From: a virus
DNA: 64,000 nt
Reading direction: 5' to 3' (one strand)
IMG/VR virus record: IMGVR_UViG_3300044815_000115
Span: 1 to 64,000 of that record
Of this stretch, positions 7,576-15,019 are shown piece after piece. The translations under genes were made by a program, and so were the position numbers. Within the stretch, counting starts at the first letter, position 1; each line of letters opens with the position of its first letter. The notes below the pieces were generated by a model. That model worked only from the letters and a program-made list of their open reading frames with translations. It ran no database searches and was not told the origin of the DNA.

Positions 7576-7590
7576 CGTCGTTCAGTGGAT

Positions 7591-8142
7591 CTAGGTTGTC
7601 GCGTTGCCCTTCTCGCGGGCGGCACGGATGGCCAGGTCACGGAACCTGCGGGCCTCGGCAACCTCAGGCTCGTCGACCAGCAGTTCGACGCGCACACGGA
7701 AGCCCTTGTCGTCGAAGAACATCAGGACGAGCCGCTCGTCGTCGAGGAGCCACCAGTCCTGTTCGCCCGCGGCCGGCAACAGTCCCACCTCGTGCGCCCG
7801 GCGCCGCGTCAGGTAGTCGATCGTCTCCCCCGCTTCACGGTTCCAGCGGTCCATCCACCGCATCCACCGCTGGTAGTCGGTGATCGGTTCGTCGACGATC
7901 CGGACACGGCCGACCGTCTTGCCTTCCGACGTCTGCTGTGCGACCTGCCTCATCCACGCCCCGAGGTCCGGGTTGTCGGTGGGGGGCTGGGGGTGACCGG
8001 CGAGGAAGTCGTCGAACTGCTGGTGTTCGTAGCCGATGAAGTAGGCGCGCTGCTGCTCGAACCGCCACGCCGAGCGCGTGAAACCCTCGAACACCTCCCA
8101 GAACTCGGTGCCCGGGCCGCCGTCTGTGAGCGTGCGTCGCAT
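7591..8142 (-). CDS. DUF6879-family protein
   Basis: The 183-residue protein follows the DUF6879 pattern: an N-terminal FTRSAWRFEQQ segment, then VGRVRIVDEPITDYQRW, then a WWLLDDERLVLMFFDDKG segment and a C-terminal helix. In actinomycetes these proteins are usually encoded next to a DUF5753 XRE regulator, as here (two-base gap). The molecular function is unknown; the pair is often discussed as a toxin-antitoxin-like or developmental regulator unit. Confidence 0.8.
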   Translation of the reverse strand: MRRTLTDGGPGTEFWEVFEGFTRSAWRFEQQRAYFIGYEHQQFDDFLAGHPQPPTDNPDLGAWMRQVAQQTSEGKTVGRVRIVDEPITDYQRWMRWMDRWNREAGETIDYLTRRRAHEVGLLPAAGEQDWWLLDDERLVLMFFDDKGFRVRVELLVDEPEVAEARRFRDLAIRAAREKGNATT

Positions 8143-8144
8143 GG

Positions 8145-9020
8145 CTACCCCTCCACCTCCTGCTGCCCTTTCCGCGCCTCTCGGGCGTGGTGGGCCATGG
8201 CCGCGTCGATCAGCTCGCGGGCCTCATCGCCCTCCTTGGCGTCCTGCCAGACGTCGGCCATCACCTCGTCGTATTTGATCCACTGTTCGGTGTTCTGCGC
8301 GTCGTCGTTGTAGTAGGTCTCCACGATGCCGACGTCGCCGTAGATCTCGAAACTGTTACGCACCGGGTCGTGGTACTTGCCGTAGACGGGCAAGATGCCG
8401 ATGCGCACGTTGGGAAGCTCGGTGGCGTCAAGGATCCGCTTGACCTGGGCGTGCATGATGGCCGCGGTTGCGGTGTTCCGCGTGAGGACCGTCTCGTCGA
8501 TGACGAATTGATACTGGTGCTTGCCGTCGTACATGAACCTCTGGCACTCGAGGCGCGCCTGGGCAGCGGCGTCGACGTCGTCCGCAGTCTTGTGCAGGTT
8601 CTTCGAGCCCACCATGATGGCGCGGGCGTAGTCGAACGTCTGCAGCAGGCGGGGAACGAATGACCGTTCGAGCATCCTGACGACCTCGGACTGTTCGATC
8701 AGCTCGTTGTAGTCGCGCTGCCGCTGCTCCTGACCCTGTTTGAGCCGGCGCTCGAAGCTGCTGTGGTTCTCGTCCGCCTCGGCGAGGATCGCGATGAGTT
8801 CCTCGGCGACGCTGCCGGCGGCGCCGGCTGCCGTCACCCAGGCGCGGATGTCTTCCTCGGTGGGTAGTTGCTGCCCGAGGCGTAGTTTCGAAACCTTCGA
8901 CGGCCGCATGCCGACCCGGGCTGCGAAGTCGACGCCGGCGGTTTTGCCTTGCAACTGCCGGAGTCGGGTGGCGAGGCCACCGGGCTCCAGTAGCCACTGC
9001 TGCTGCTTGAGATCCTGCAC
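8145..9020 (-). CDS. XRE regulator with DUF5753 domain (Scr1-type)
   Basis: The 291-residue product has an N-terminal HTH at about 12-65 (FAARVGMRPSKVSKLRLGQ) and a DUF5753 domain at about 95-280 with VPRLLQTFDYARAIMV, QFVIDETVL and LPNVRIGILPV. This family comprises actinomycete DNA-binding regulators normally paired with a small DUF397 or DUF6879 partner. GTG at 9020 follows GGAGAG. It likely autoregulates the pair. Confidence 0.85.
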   Translation of the reverse strand: MQDLKQQQWLLEPGGLATRLRQLQGKTAGVDFAARVGMRPSKVSKLRLGQQLPTEEDIRAWVTAAGAAGSVAEELIAILAEADENHSSFERRLKQGQEQRQRDYNELIEQSEVVRMLERSFVPRLLQTFDYARAIMVGSKNLHKTADDVDAAAQARLECQRFMYDGKHQYQFVIDETVLTRNTATAAIMHAQVKRILDATELPNVRIGILPVYGKYHDPVRNSFEIYGDVGIVETYYNDDAQNTEQWIKYDEVMADVWQDAKEGDEARELIDAAMAHHAREARKGQQEVEG

Positions 9021-9196
9021 GCGTGCTCTCCTTCTGTTAGGCGGACTGCCAGGTCCCGCCGGGCACGCGCTTGTCGGATCGCTTCGGGTTCATGTGGTTG
9101 TCCAACCTTTCGGACCAAGGTCGGCGGTTCGGATATGACTGCGTCCGGGGCTCCTTGGTGGCTGCCCCGGACGTCTGTGTAGCGCTTGCTGTGGTC

Positions 9197-9420
9197 CTAG
9201 TTGCGGAGCCTGTCGAGGACGTTGTCCGGGACGAAGATGACGTCCTCGTCGGCGCCGAGGCCAGCGTTGTTGGCGTCGGAGACTGCCTGCAGCGCTGCCC
9301 GCTTCTCCGCGCCGACGATCTTGCCTTGCACGTAGTAGCCGCCGTCGCCCTTGATGAGGGCGGGGCATCCGTTGCCGCCGGAGCTGAGGTCTTTCCAGAG
9401 GAACTCGAGCTCGTCCATGC
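9197..9420 (-). CDS. small acidic protein of the DUF5753 neighbourhood
   Basis: From ATG at 9420 the product is 73 residues, starting MDELEFLWKDLSSGGNGCP and containing YYVQGKIVG. Such proteins recur beside DUF5753 regulators, and the layout (unlinked promoter, same strand) fits. An upstream in-frame start at 9490 would add 24 residues but has no better ribosome site than AAGGG before 9420. Function unknown. Confidence 0.65.
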
Positions 9421-9497
9421 CGCTGCCCTTCGGTAGGTGCGCGATTGCGAGAGATTCCTTAACCAGGGTCCCACTGGGACATGAGATCACACAACAG

Positions 9498-9526
9498 CCC
9501 CGGCCACTTGATCAGTGTGACCGGGG
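9498..9526 (-). promoter_or_regulatory. leader hairpin
   Basis: CCCCGGCCAC and GTGACCGGGG form a ten-base stem with one mismatch in the 5' leader of the leftward 9197-9420 gene. It could be an attenuator or an mRNA-stabilising structure. Confidence 0.45.
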
Positions 9527-9560
9527 TGCCTGCGTGCCCCTCTGGAACCTGGCACTGTTC

Positions 9561-9586
9561 ACTATAGCGAAATCCCTCGGGATTTC
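9561..9586 (-). promoter_or_regulatory. promoter with perfect inverted-repeat operator
   Basis: On the minus strand TATAGT (9561-9566) is a near-consensus -10. Immediately upstream lies GAAATCCCTCGGGATTTC (9569-9586), a perfect 8-2-8 inverted repeat inside the promoter spacer. One half (GGGATTTC) and the spacing recur at 2331-2348. A bound repressor would block this promoter and perhaps the rightward operon starting at 9704. Confidence 0.6.
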
Positions 9587-9703
9587 TTGACTAGAGCTTC
9601 CCTGTAGGTCACCGTGGAGGTAGGCATTCAGCCGCCATCTCCCGGTCGGGGTTGGAGAGCACAAGCCCAGCCCCGACCGGACATCAAAGCCTCGGAGGCA
9701 TCC

Positions 9704-10009
9704 ATGGCCCTTCCGGCCACACCCTTGACCGACCTGCTGATGCGGGCCGCGTACCTGGGCAACCTGGTCCTCGACACGGAGTCCGGCCGCTACTACCGGC
9801 TCGACACCTGCGGCAGCCCCGACGACAGGCAGACCCTCGCCGACGGCGACGTCATCGGTGTCGGCTGCCCCTGCGGTAAGCGCCCCCAGTACGGCAACGC
9901 CGCCGACGGGATCGAGACGGAACACATCAACGACCTGATCGCCCGAGGCGACCTCGCGGCGGCCGGAACCGTCGGACCGGGCCTCATACGGATCGGGGGG
10001 ACCCGATGA
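9704..10009 (+). CDS. hypothetical protein, first gene of rightward operon
   Basis: ATG at 9704 follows GGAGGC at suitable spacing. The 101-residue product has a Leu-rich helix early, then YYRLDTC and VGCPCGKRPQYG, a possible small metal site (three Cys). It overlaps the next gene by ATGA and opens a chain of very small coupled genes. Confidence 0.7.
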   Translation: MALPATPLTDLLMRAAYLGNLVLDTESGRYYRLDTCGSPDDRQTLADGDVIGVGCPCGKRPQYGNAADGIETEHINDLIARGDLAAAGTVGPGLIRIGGTR

Positions 10010-10314
10010 CCATCACCGCGAACCCGACCACCGCCACCTGCCCCACCTGGTGCCGGCGCATCCACGACGAAGGCCCGCTCGAGTCCGTCATCCACGAGTC
10101 CGACCGGGCGGAGGTTTTCGCCCTGCCACACCCGGGCGGCCCGTCGAAGCCCGTCCGTGTCTCCCTCGGCCAGGACGACGACGACCGGGTGTACGTGCTG
10201 CTCGGCGAGGCCGAACTGACCCCGGGCGACGCCGAACACCTCATCGCCGTGCTGACGACCTTGGTGAACCGGGCGTACGCGACCCTCGACAACCTGGCGG
10301 GGGTGACCCAGTGA
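10006..10314 (+). CDS. DUF6907-family protein
   Basis: The 102-residue protein begins with the CPTWCRRIH motif and continues with a beta-rich segment (VRVSLGQDDDDRVYVLLGE) and a C-terminal helix, matching actinomycete DUF6907 proteins. These are small, cytoplasmic, of unknown function, and frequent in phages and integrative elements. Coupled on both sides (ATGA, GTGA). Confidence 0.75.
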   Translation: MTITANPTTATCPTWCRRIHDEGPLESVIHESDRAEVFALPHPGGPSKPVRVSLGQDDDDRVYVLLGEAELTPGDAEHLIAVLTTLVNRAYATLDNLAGVTQ

Positions 10315-10535
10315 GCGCCGGCATCGACCATCTGATCGTCAACGCCGCCGGTGACAACCTGGTCACCTACGACGGCTCCACCAAGTACGGTTTCCGCCTC
10401 GACGACCAGGTCGTCGACTTCGACCTGTCGCAGCGGCTGGACCAGATGGCCCACGATGGCCTGCTCGTCGTGGACCGCAGCGACAACGGGTCCTTCGTGA
10501 CGCCGACCCGCGCGGGTTGGGCGGCTGTCGTATGA
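10311..10535 (+). CDS. small hypothetical protein, 74 aa
   Basis: GTG at 10311 overlaps the DUF6907 stop and the gene ends in an ATGA overlap. The product looks like a small winged-helix (FDLSQRLDQMAHDGLLVVDR followed by a Gly-Ser turn and PTRAGWAAV), but this is only a resemblance. Confidence 0.65.
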   Translation: MSAGIDHLIVNAAGDNLVTYDGSTKYGFRLDDQVVDFDLSQRLDQMAHDGLLVVDRSDNGSFVTPTRAGWAAVV

Positions 10536-10792
10536 GCCACAGCCCGGACACCGAGCAGCACATCACCGAGTGCATCGGCCCTCGCGTCGTCGGCACCCGC
10601 TGGAGGTCGCATTACTGGGGCGTCGAGGTGACCGTTCTGGCCGTCGACCGTGACCCGCCCGGCTGGGAGTTGTGGACGGTCACCGAGGCCACCGATGAGG
10701 AACTTGCCCGGAACGCGTCTCGCACGCATTGCACGCGGTGGGACTACGACCGGGATCAGGTCATCACCCAGCTGCAGGAGGCGACCCGGTGA
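10532..10792 (+). CDS. small hypothetical protein, 86 aa
   Basis: ATG at 10532 overlaps the previous stop. The product has a beta-rich pattern with many Trp (RWRSHYWGVEVTVLAVDRD, GWELWTVTE) and looks like a small barrel fold. Family unknown. Confidence 0.65.
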   Translation: MSHSPDTEQHITECIGPRVVGTRWRSHYWGVEVTVLAVDRDPPGWELWTVTEATDEELARNASRTHCTRWDYDRDQVITQLQEATR

Positions 10793-11100
10793 GCCGCGCG
10801 AAGACGACAGCCCAGTGGCGCCGCGATGATCCGGTGTTCGCCGCGATGAGCGACGACGTCGTGCGGCTGCGGAACAACTGGCCCGGCACCCATTCTGTCG
10901 CGCACCGCGACGAGACCACCGGTGCGGTCACGTTCCACCTGCACGTCCGCGAACACGACCTCGGCAAGCTCCGGCAGATGCTCGGCAACATCCCGGTCAA
11001 CCCGATGCGCGATGCCAGGTCGGGTCTCACCACCTACCACTTCCGTGGCCGCAGGCCGGACATGGACCGCCTCCTGTCACGGCTGGGGGCGACCCGATGA
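10789..11100 (+). CDS. hypothetical protein, 103 aa
   Basis: GTG at 10789 overlaps the previous stop and the gene ends in ATGA. The N-terminus is RRDDPVFAAMSDDVVRLR; a central TFHLHVREHDLGKLRQML segment follows. No family recognised. Confidence 0.6.
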   Translation: MSRAKTTAQWRRDDPVFAAMSDDVVRLRNNWPGTHSVAHRDETTGAVTFHLHVREHDLGKLRQMLGNIPVNPMRDARSGLTTYHFRGRRPDMDRLLSRLGATR

Positions 11101-11327
11101 CCGCCCGCACCGACGCCATGGACCAGATCGTCCACCTTATCGAGGACGGCACCGGCTTGAGTGACACGGCCGGAACCCTCGCCAGCGCCCTGCAACACGA
11201 GGTCGCCGACGACGGCACCTCCGCCCCGTTCTGGTCGCACCTCGCCGACCTGCTGACCTTGCACACCGTATCGCTGCTGACGGCCGCCGAGACGGCCCGA
11301 CGGCTCGCTGACACCGCTGAGGAGTGA
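11097..11327 (+). CDS. small helical protein, 76 aa
   Basis: The product is mostly alpha-helical and acidic, with LIEDGTGLSDTAGTLASAL and a Leu/Thr-rich second helix. It is coupled upstream by ATGA. Function unknown. Confidence 0.6.
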   Translation: MTARTDAMDQIVHLIEDGTGLSDTAGTLASALQHEVADDGTSAPFWSHLADLLTLHTVSLLTAAETARRLADTAEE

Positions 11328-11332
11328 CTGCC

Positions 11333-11524
11333 ATGAGTGCCCCCACCACCACCTACGCCTCCGGCGACTTCGACGACTTCCGCGCCTGGGAGGTCGAGTG
11401 CGCCGACCGGCCCGAAATGGACCCGGACGTGGACTGGCGGCTTCCGCCCCGCCATCACCGGCCGTCGCGGCAGGTGCAGAAGTACCGCGCCATCACCGAT
11501 TCGCTCACCGAGCGGGAGGCGTAG
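11333..11524 (+). CDS. small acidic protein, 63 aa
   Basis: ATG at 11333 is preceded by GAGGAG at eight bases, inside the end of the previous gene. The product has an acidic half (DFDDFRAWEVECADRPEMD) and a basic C-terminal half. Function unknown. Confidence 0.6.
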   Translation: MSAPTTTYASGDFDDFRAWEVECADRPEMDPDVDWRLPPRHHRPSRQVQKYRAITDSLTEREA

Positions 11525-11526
11525 CC

Positions 11527-11886
11527 GTGCGCATCCTGTGGATCGTCTCGGACGTTCCCACCCCGGCCGGTGTCGTCTTCGACGAGGTTCGTACCGCCGA
11601 GTTCACGCCGTCCGCGCCCCAGCAGTGCCGGGCGTGCAGCGCCTCCGATGTCGGCCACCGCTGGCAGGTCACCGACGACGCGGTCACCGTCGCATGCTCC
11701 GAGCAGGGCAAGTACACCCCGCCCCGGCCCGGTGACCGCCTCGACGGCATGGAGTGGACGGGCCAGTCGTGGGCACCGATCTGCCCCGCCTGTGATGTTC
11801 CGATGACCGAGTACAACGCGTCGGCCGAGTTGTACTGCCTGGCGTGCAGGGTCAGCTACATCGCCCGGATGAGGGCCGAACGGTGA
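11527..11886 (+). CDS. two-zinc-ribbon small protein
   Basis: GTG at 11527 lies two bases after the previous stop. The 119-residue product carries CRAC, CPAC and CLAC pairs, plus a lone Cys in between, consistent with zinc ribbons. It could bind nucleic acid or protein; nothing more specific is visible. Confidence 0.65.
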   Translation: MRILWIVSDVPTPAGVVFDEVRTAEFTPSAPQQCRACSASDVGHRWQVTDDAVTVACSEQGKYTPPRPGDRLDGMEWTGQSWAPICPACDVPMTEYNASAELYCLACRVSYIARMRAER

Positions 11887-12059
11887 CCGCCCAGTGCTGG
11901 CTGCACCCCGAGGGTGAGGAACACGACGTGACCCTGCTGGTCGGGGTGCGCCGTGACGACGGCCAGGTCGAGCCAGCGGATCTGCGATGCGCACGGGCTT
12001 TCCCCGACGAGGACATGCTGCCCGCGACGGAGATCAACGTCGAGGTGGTCCGGTCATGA
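11883..12059 (+). CDS. small hypothetical protein, 58 aa
   Basis: GTG at 11883 overlaps the previous stop (GTGA) and the end overlaps the next ATG. The product is acidic and beta-rich with a CWLHPEGEEHDVTLLVGV start. No family recognised. Confidence 0.55.
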   Translation: MTAQCWLHPEGEEHDVTLLVGVRRDDGQVEPADLRCARAFPDEDMLPATEINVEVVRS

Positions 12060-12289
12060 CCGCCACCTTGGACGTCGACCTGCACGTCGAGGCGCTGTTC
12101 GTTTCCGACGTGCAGCGCTCTCAGCACCCGACCGCTGAACTGGTCCGCGCCGTCGTCGCCTCGACCGAGGACCGCCTGGGCAAGACCGGCTGTGCGGGCC
12201 TGGTGGCGCAGGAGTTCGGCGACCACCCCGACTGTGCGTGCCACCGGATGGAGTGGGCGATCGCCGCTGTCCACGACGCGTTCGCCTGA
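12056..12289 (+). CDS. small hypothetical protein, 77 aa
   Basis: ATG at 12056 overlaps the previous stop. The C-terminal half has CAGLVAQEFGDHPDCACHRME, with three Cys and two His that could hold a metal. It ends at a long hairpin, so it closes this transcription unit or precedes an attenuator. Confidence 0.6.
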   Translation: MTATLDVDLHVEALFVSDVQRSQHPTAELVRAVVASTEDRLGKTGCAGLVAQEFGDHPDCACHRMEWAIAAVHDAFA

Positions 12290-12347
12290 CCGGCCACCTT
12301 GGCCGCCAGCTCCCCTTCCCCGGTGCTGGCGACCGTGGTGGCCGGTC
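12288..12347 (+). terminator. nested long hairpin
   Basis: GACCGGCCACC (12288-12298) pairs perfectly with GGTGGCCGGTC (12337-12347), and an inner GCCAGC/GCTGGC pair nests inside. It separates the genes ending at 12289 and starting at 12377. No U-run follows, so it may be a partial terminator or an RNA-processing site. Confidence 0.55.
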
Positions 12348-12376
12348 GGACCGTCTGATCGCTGAGAAAGGAACCC

Positions 12377-12589
12377 ATGTACACCGACGACAGGCCAAAG
12401 CCGGAGCACCTGAGCATTCCCATCAGTGCCCTCGCTGAGGCCCCGCCCAGCAATTCCGTACGGCAGACCGTCCTGGACACCGCCGAGCGCCACCCCGACT
12501 ACGACTACACCGAGGTACACGAACTGCTCGGTGAGATGGGCCGATCGGTCGAACTGAAGCACGTTATCGGCGCGATGACGGGCCTCTGA
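12377..12589 (+). CDS. small hypothetical protein, 70 aa
   Basis: ATG at 12377 follows GAAAGGA. The product has a helical, acidic C-terminal half (YDYTEVHELLGEMGRSVE) and ends before another hairpin. Function unknown. Confidence 0.55.
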   Translation: MYTDDRPKPEHLSIPISALAEAPPSNSVRQTVLDTAERHPDYDYTEVHELLGEMGRSVELKHVIGAMTGL

Positions 12590-12593
12590 CCCA

Positions 12594-12640
12594 CCGCCTT
12601 GCTCCACAGCCTGCCTGTGGGGTTTGGCGGCCCGTCAGAC
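12594..12640 (+). terminator. intergenic hairpin
   Basis: CCACAG-CCTGC-CTGTGG forms the apex and CCGCC/GGCGG extends it, between the stops at 12589 and the start at 12664. A weak terminator is likely. Confidence 0.45.
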
Positions 12641-12663
12641 GACGGCCGAGACAAGGACGTGAC

Positions 12664-12924
12664 ATGAGCGAACTGACCATCACCCTGACCCGAGCCCTTT
12701 TCGAGCGGCTGCGCACCGGTCAGCACATCTGGTGGGACGACAACACCGGCCGTGAGGTACTGGTGCGCATGGAGGGCGGGGACCCGAATTACGTCTACAA
12801 CGGTGCGACTGTGGCGGCGCTGACGTCCGGGGATCTGGACTTGATCGAGTCGCCGGACGGCCTGATCGTCGCCGACGTGACCGGTACGACCGGCTGGCGG
12901 ATCCGCATGGAGGCGTCCCGGTGA
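12664..12924 (+). CDS. small hypothetical protein, 86 aa
   Basis: ATG at 12664 follows ACAAGGACGTG. The beta-rich product contains HIWWDDNTGREVLVRME and ends in ATGA-type coupling to the next gene. Function unknown. Confidence 0.6.
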   Translation: MSELTITLTRALFERLRTGQHIWWDDNTGREVLVRMEGGDPNYVYNGATVAALTSGDLDLIESPDGLIVADVTGTTGWRIRMEASR

Positions 12925-13106
12925 GCGGGGAGCAGATGTGCCCGGGTTGCATCGGTAGAGGGACCGGCACGCGGTGTTACATGTGCAGCCGGCCCATCCC
13001 GGTCTGGTTGCAGCGCAAGCCGAGCGATCCGTCTGAGGCGCCCGGCGTGGTGCTCGACGGCTGGGCGTTCGCCGTCACGCTGGAAGCCCTCAGGAGGGTG
13101 TCGTGA
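12921..13106 (+). CDS. small CxxC protein, 61 aa
   Basis: GTG at 12921 overlaps the previous stop. The N-terminal half has CPGC and CYMC pairs separated by about nine residues, a likely zinc knuckle. Coupled to the next gene by GTGA. Confidence 0.6.
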   Translation: MSGEQMCPGCIGRGTGTRCYMCSRPIPVWLQRKPSDPSEAPGVVLDGWAFAVTLEALRRVS

Positions 13107-13375
13107 CCGAACTGACGATCGAGGTCGAAGCGTTCTGGGGCGACAACGACACCCACAACGAGATGTGGATGGTCGGCCCCTACGTGACGGTCGAGGAGCG
13201 CGAGCGGGACCTGCTCAAGCTCAACAGCCTGCCGGGTAACGACGGCTCCGCGTTGTTCTTCTACTGCCACAAGCCGATGACGGCGGCCGACAATCATGTG
13301 ACCCCGGATCGGCTGTCGCGGGTGACCACGTTCGAAGAGCTGTTGGACGCGTTCGAGTACGGGCCTCCGCGGTGA
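13103..13375 (+). CDS. small hypothetical protein, 90 aa
   Basis: The product is acidic, alpha/beta, starting MTELTIEVEAFWGDNDTHNE. It overlaps both neighbours (GTGA, GTGA). Family unknown. Confidence 0.6.
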   Translation: MTELTIEVEAFWGDNDTHNEMWMVGPYVTVEERERDLLKLNSLPGNDGSALFFYCHKPMTAADNHVTPDRLSRVTTFEELLDAFEYGPPR

Positions 13376-13608
13376 CGGCCCCGATCGTCGCGCTCGCCGC
13401 GGACACCGTCCCGGTCCCGGGTGGCTGGCGTGTCCACCGCCCCGACGGCACCTCCCGCACGGTCCTGAAGCGGCCGTCGGGCGACGGCTGGGCCGTGTTC
13501 AACGGCACGTCGACGGACACGAGCCGGGAGCCTGCGCTGGGCTACCCCGGCAGCTGGCGGCAGAAGCCGGAGGCGGCGATCGAGTGGGCGCGGACGGCGA
13601 CGTCATGA
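13372..13608 (+). CDS. small hypothetical protein, 78 aa
   Basis: GTG at 13372 overlaps the previous stop and the end overlaps ATG at 13605. The product has a Gly/Trp-rich beta pattern (PVPGGWRVHRPDGTSRTVLK). Function unknown. Confidence 0.6.
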   Translation: MTAPIVALAADTVPVPGGWRVHRPDGTSRTVLKRPSGDGWAVFNGTSTDTSREPALGYPGSWRQKPEAAIEWARTATS

Positions 13609-13868
13609 ACGTGCTTGAGCACCTGACCGAGATGTTCGAGGGCTCGGACGAGTGGAAGGAGCTTTGCGAGCTGCAGTACCTGCCCGCCGAGCTTGCCCCC
13701 GGCACCGAACGCGATGCGGTGTGCAACCGGCTGGCGGAGATTCTGGAGGCCCACGCGGACCGGATGGAACGGTCCGGGCTGGTGCGGTGGTTTGCGTCGT
13801 CGTTCACCCCGGACGGTTTGCGGGCCGACGCGGCGGTGTGGCGCGAGGGCAGGGATCCGCATGCCTGA
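13605..13868 (+). CDS. small acidic helical protein, 87 aa
   Basis: ATG at 13605 overlaps the previous stop. The product is Glu/Leu-rich and helical, with CELQYLPAELAPGTERDAVC. It is followed by a 15-codon frame and a Cys-rich gene. Function unknown. Confidence 0.6.
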   Translation: MNVLEHLTEMFEGSDEWKELCELQYLPAELAPGTERDAVCNRLAEILEAHADRMERSGLVRWFASSFTPDGLRADAAVWREGRDPHA

Positions 13869-13908
13869 CAGCGACGAGGACTGGGCGCGTACGGAGGCGA
13901 CGTCGTGA
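13861..13908 (+). CDS. 15-residue coupling frame
   Basis: ATG at 13861 overlaps the previous stop by eight bases and its own stop overlaps the GTG of the next gene. The product MPDSDEDWARTEATS is acidic. It may exist only to couple translation. Confidence 0.3.
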   Translation: MPDSDEDWARTEATS

Positions 13909-14087
13909 GTGGCAGCGACTGGGTGGTGCTGGCCGCATTGCAGTGCCCCGCCGGCGGCTTGTGTGACTGCAAGCATCCCGGTGGGGAGTGGGCGTGCTCG
14001 CACTGTCGCTGCGACTGTTCGTGGCCGGATCAGTTCGAGACGGACTACGACCCGGATGCATGCGTGTGCTGTCACCGCATGCCGTGA
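13905..14087 (+). CDS. Cys-rich small protein, 60 aa
   Basis: GTG at 13905 overlaps a tiny upstream frame. The product has nine Cys, including CDCKHPGGEWACSHCRCDC and CVCC near the end, arranged like two zinc sites. It ends before a strong hairpin. Confidence 0.6.
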   Translation: MSGSDWVVLAALQCPAGGLCDCKHPGGEWACSHCRCDCSWPDQFETDYDPDACVCCHRMP

Positions 14088-14096
14088 GATTTGAGT

Positions 14097-14137
14097 GCGG
14101 GGCCCGGACATCCACCCCTGAAGGTCGCGGGCCCCGC
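14097..14137 (+). terminator. hairpin terminator
   Basis: GCGGGGCCCG and CGGGCCCCGC pair over ten bases, followed by TTGAT. It lies ten bases after the Cys-rich gene. Confidence 0.6.
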
Positions 14138-14168
14138 TTGATCGCAATCCCGATGAAGGAGGAATCGC

Positions 14169-14303
14169 ATGTCACAGAGTACGCAAGGTGAACAGCGGCA
14201 GGGCAACGGTCGAGACGAGAAGCCGACGACCGGCACGCAGCAGGACACGCAGCGCCGCGCCGGGCAGGCCGCGGGCAGGGATCGGCGGCGGATCAATGTC
14301 TGA
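14169..14303 (+). CDS. small polar basic protein, 44 aa
   Basis: ATG at 14169 follows GGAGGAATCGC, a strong ribosome site. The product is very rich in Gln, Arg and Gly (MSQSTQGEQRQGNGRDEKP) and probably disordered. It overlaps the next gene by eight bases. Function unknown. Confidence 0.55.
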   Translation: MSQSTQGEQRQGNGRDEKPTTGTQQDTQRRAGQAAGRDRRRINV

Positions 14304-14415
14304 GCCGAAGCGCAGGCAGTGGAAGCCCACGCCTGAGGAGGCTGCGGAGATCCTGGCCGGCATGTTGCACGAGGCGGCCGTGCAGGACGCGCACACGACG
14401 AGGAGGCACCACTGA
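14296..14415 (+). CDS. small hypothetical protein, 39 aa
   Basis: ATG at 14296 lies inside the end of the previous gene. The product has one helix (PTPEEAAEILAGMLHEAAVQ) with a basic start and end. Coupled by TGATG to the next gene. Confidence 0.5.
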   Translation: MSEPKRRQWKPTPEEAAEILAGMLHEAAVQDAHTTRRHH

Positions 14416-14555
14416 TGGCCAACGGCACCGAGTTGCAGCGCGGCACGTGGCGTCTGGAACGGGACGAGGACGGCCGTGAGGTTCAGGTCGAGGACCACTC
14501 CGGGCGTGACGGGCACGGGCCGATCAGTCCCAGGCCGCAGGAGCCGAAGCGGTGA
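14415..14555 (+). CDS. small hypothetical protein, 46 aa
   Basis: ATG at 14415 follows GGAGGCACCAC and overlaps the previous stop in TGATG. The product is polar (MANGTELQRGTWRLERDEDG) with a Pro/Arg end. It overlaps the next GTG. Confidence 0.5.
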   Translation: MANGTELQRGTWRLERDEDGREVQVEDHSGRDGHGPISPRPQEPKR

Positions 14556-14740
14556 GTTCCGTCGCCGACCTCATCGACTACTTCGCGTGGAACGAGCCGG
14601 GAGAGCTGGACCGGATGGAGCGGGATATCCGCGCCGAGGCCGACAACCCGGAGTGGTCGGAACCGGAACGCCACCGCAAGCAGGAGGCACGCCGTCGGAC
14701 GCTCGAGCGGATCGGTGAGGCGAGACGGCACGCGCGGTGA
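14552..14740 (+). CDS. small helical protein, 62 aa
   Basis: GTG at 14552 overlaps the previous stop. The product is strongly charged and helical, with an acidic first half and a basic second half (RHRKQEARRRTLERIGEARR). It is the last gene before a bidirectional hairpin. Confidence 0.6.
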   Translation: MSSVADLIDYFAWNEPGELDRMERDIRAEADNPEWSEPERHRKQEARRRTLERIGEARRHAR

Positions 14741-14745
14741 AGACG

Positions 14746-14775
14746 GACCCCGTTAGCTTCCGGCTGGCGGGGTTC
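14746..14775. terminator. bidirectional hairpin
   Basis: GACCCCGTTAGC and GGCTGGCGGGGTTC pair with a four-base loop and two mismatches, followed by TCTTCTT. It sits at the convergent ends of 14552-14740 (+) and 14753-15019 (-). Confidence 0.6.
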
Positions 14776-15019
14776 TCTTCTTTGGCCGACCCCTCGGTGG
14801 CGTCTCGGCCGCAACGGCCGCCAGATATGCGGCCAGACCGTCCAGTCGGCGCGCCGGGTTGGCTCGGAATTCCATGAGCATCGCCTGCAGTAGTTGGTTC
14901 ATGTTGACCCCGTTCGCCTCGGCCGACTCCTTCGCAGCGTCGTAGAGCTCAGGCTCTGGGCGAAAGTTGCGGGTGGGCCAGCGGGTCACTCGGTCAGCAT
15001 CCCATAACGTGCTTGCCAT
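14753..15019 (-). CDS. ribbon-helix-helix-like regulator, antisense to the operon
   Basis: The 88-residue protein has the RHH pattern RNFRPEPELYDAAKESAE then NGVNMNQLLQAMLMEF, and a basic C-terminus. It is the only leftward gene in this stretch and splits the rightward chain into two units. A divergent spacer with an inverted repeat (15024-15039) separates it from the Cys-rich gene at 15089, which it probably regulates together with itself. Confidence 0.65.
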   Translation of the reverse strand: MASTLWDADRVTRWPTRNFRPEPELYDAAKESAEANGVNMNQLLQAMLMEFRANPARRLDGLAAYLAAVAAETPPRGRPKKRTPPAGS

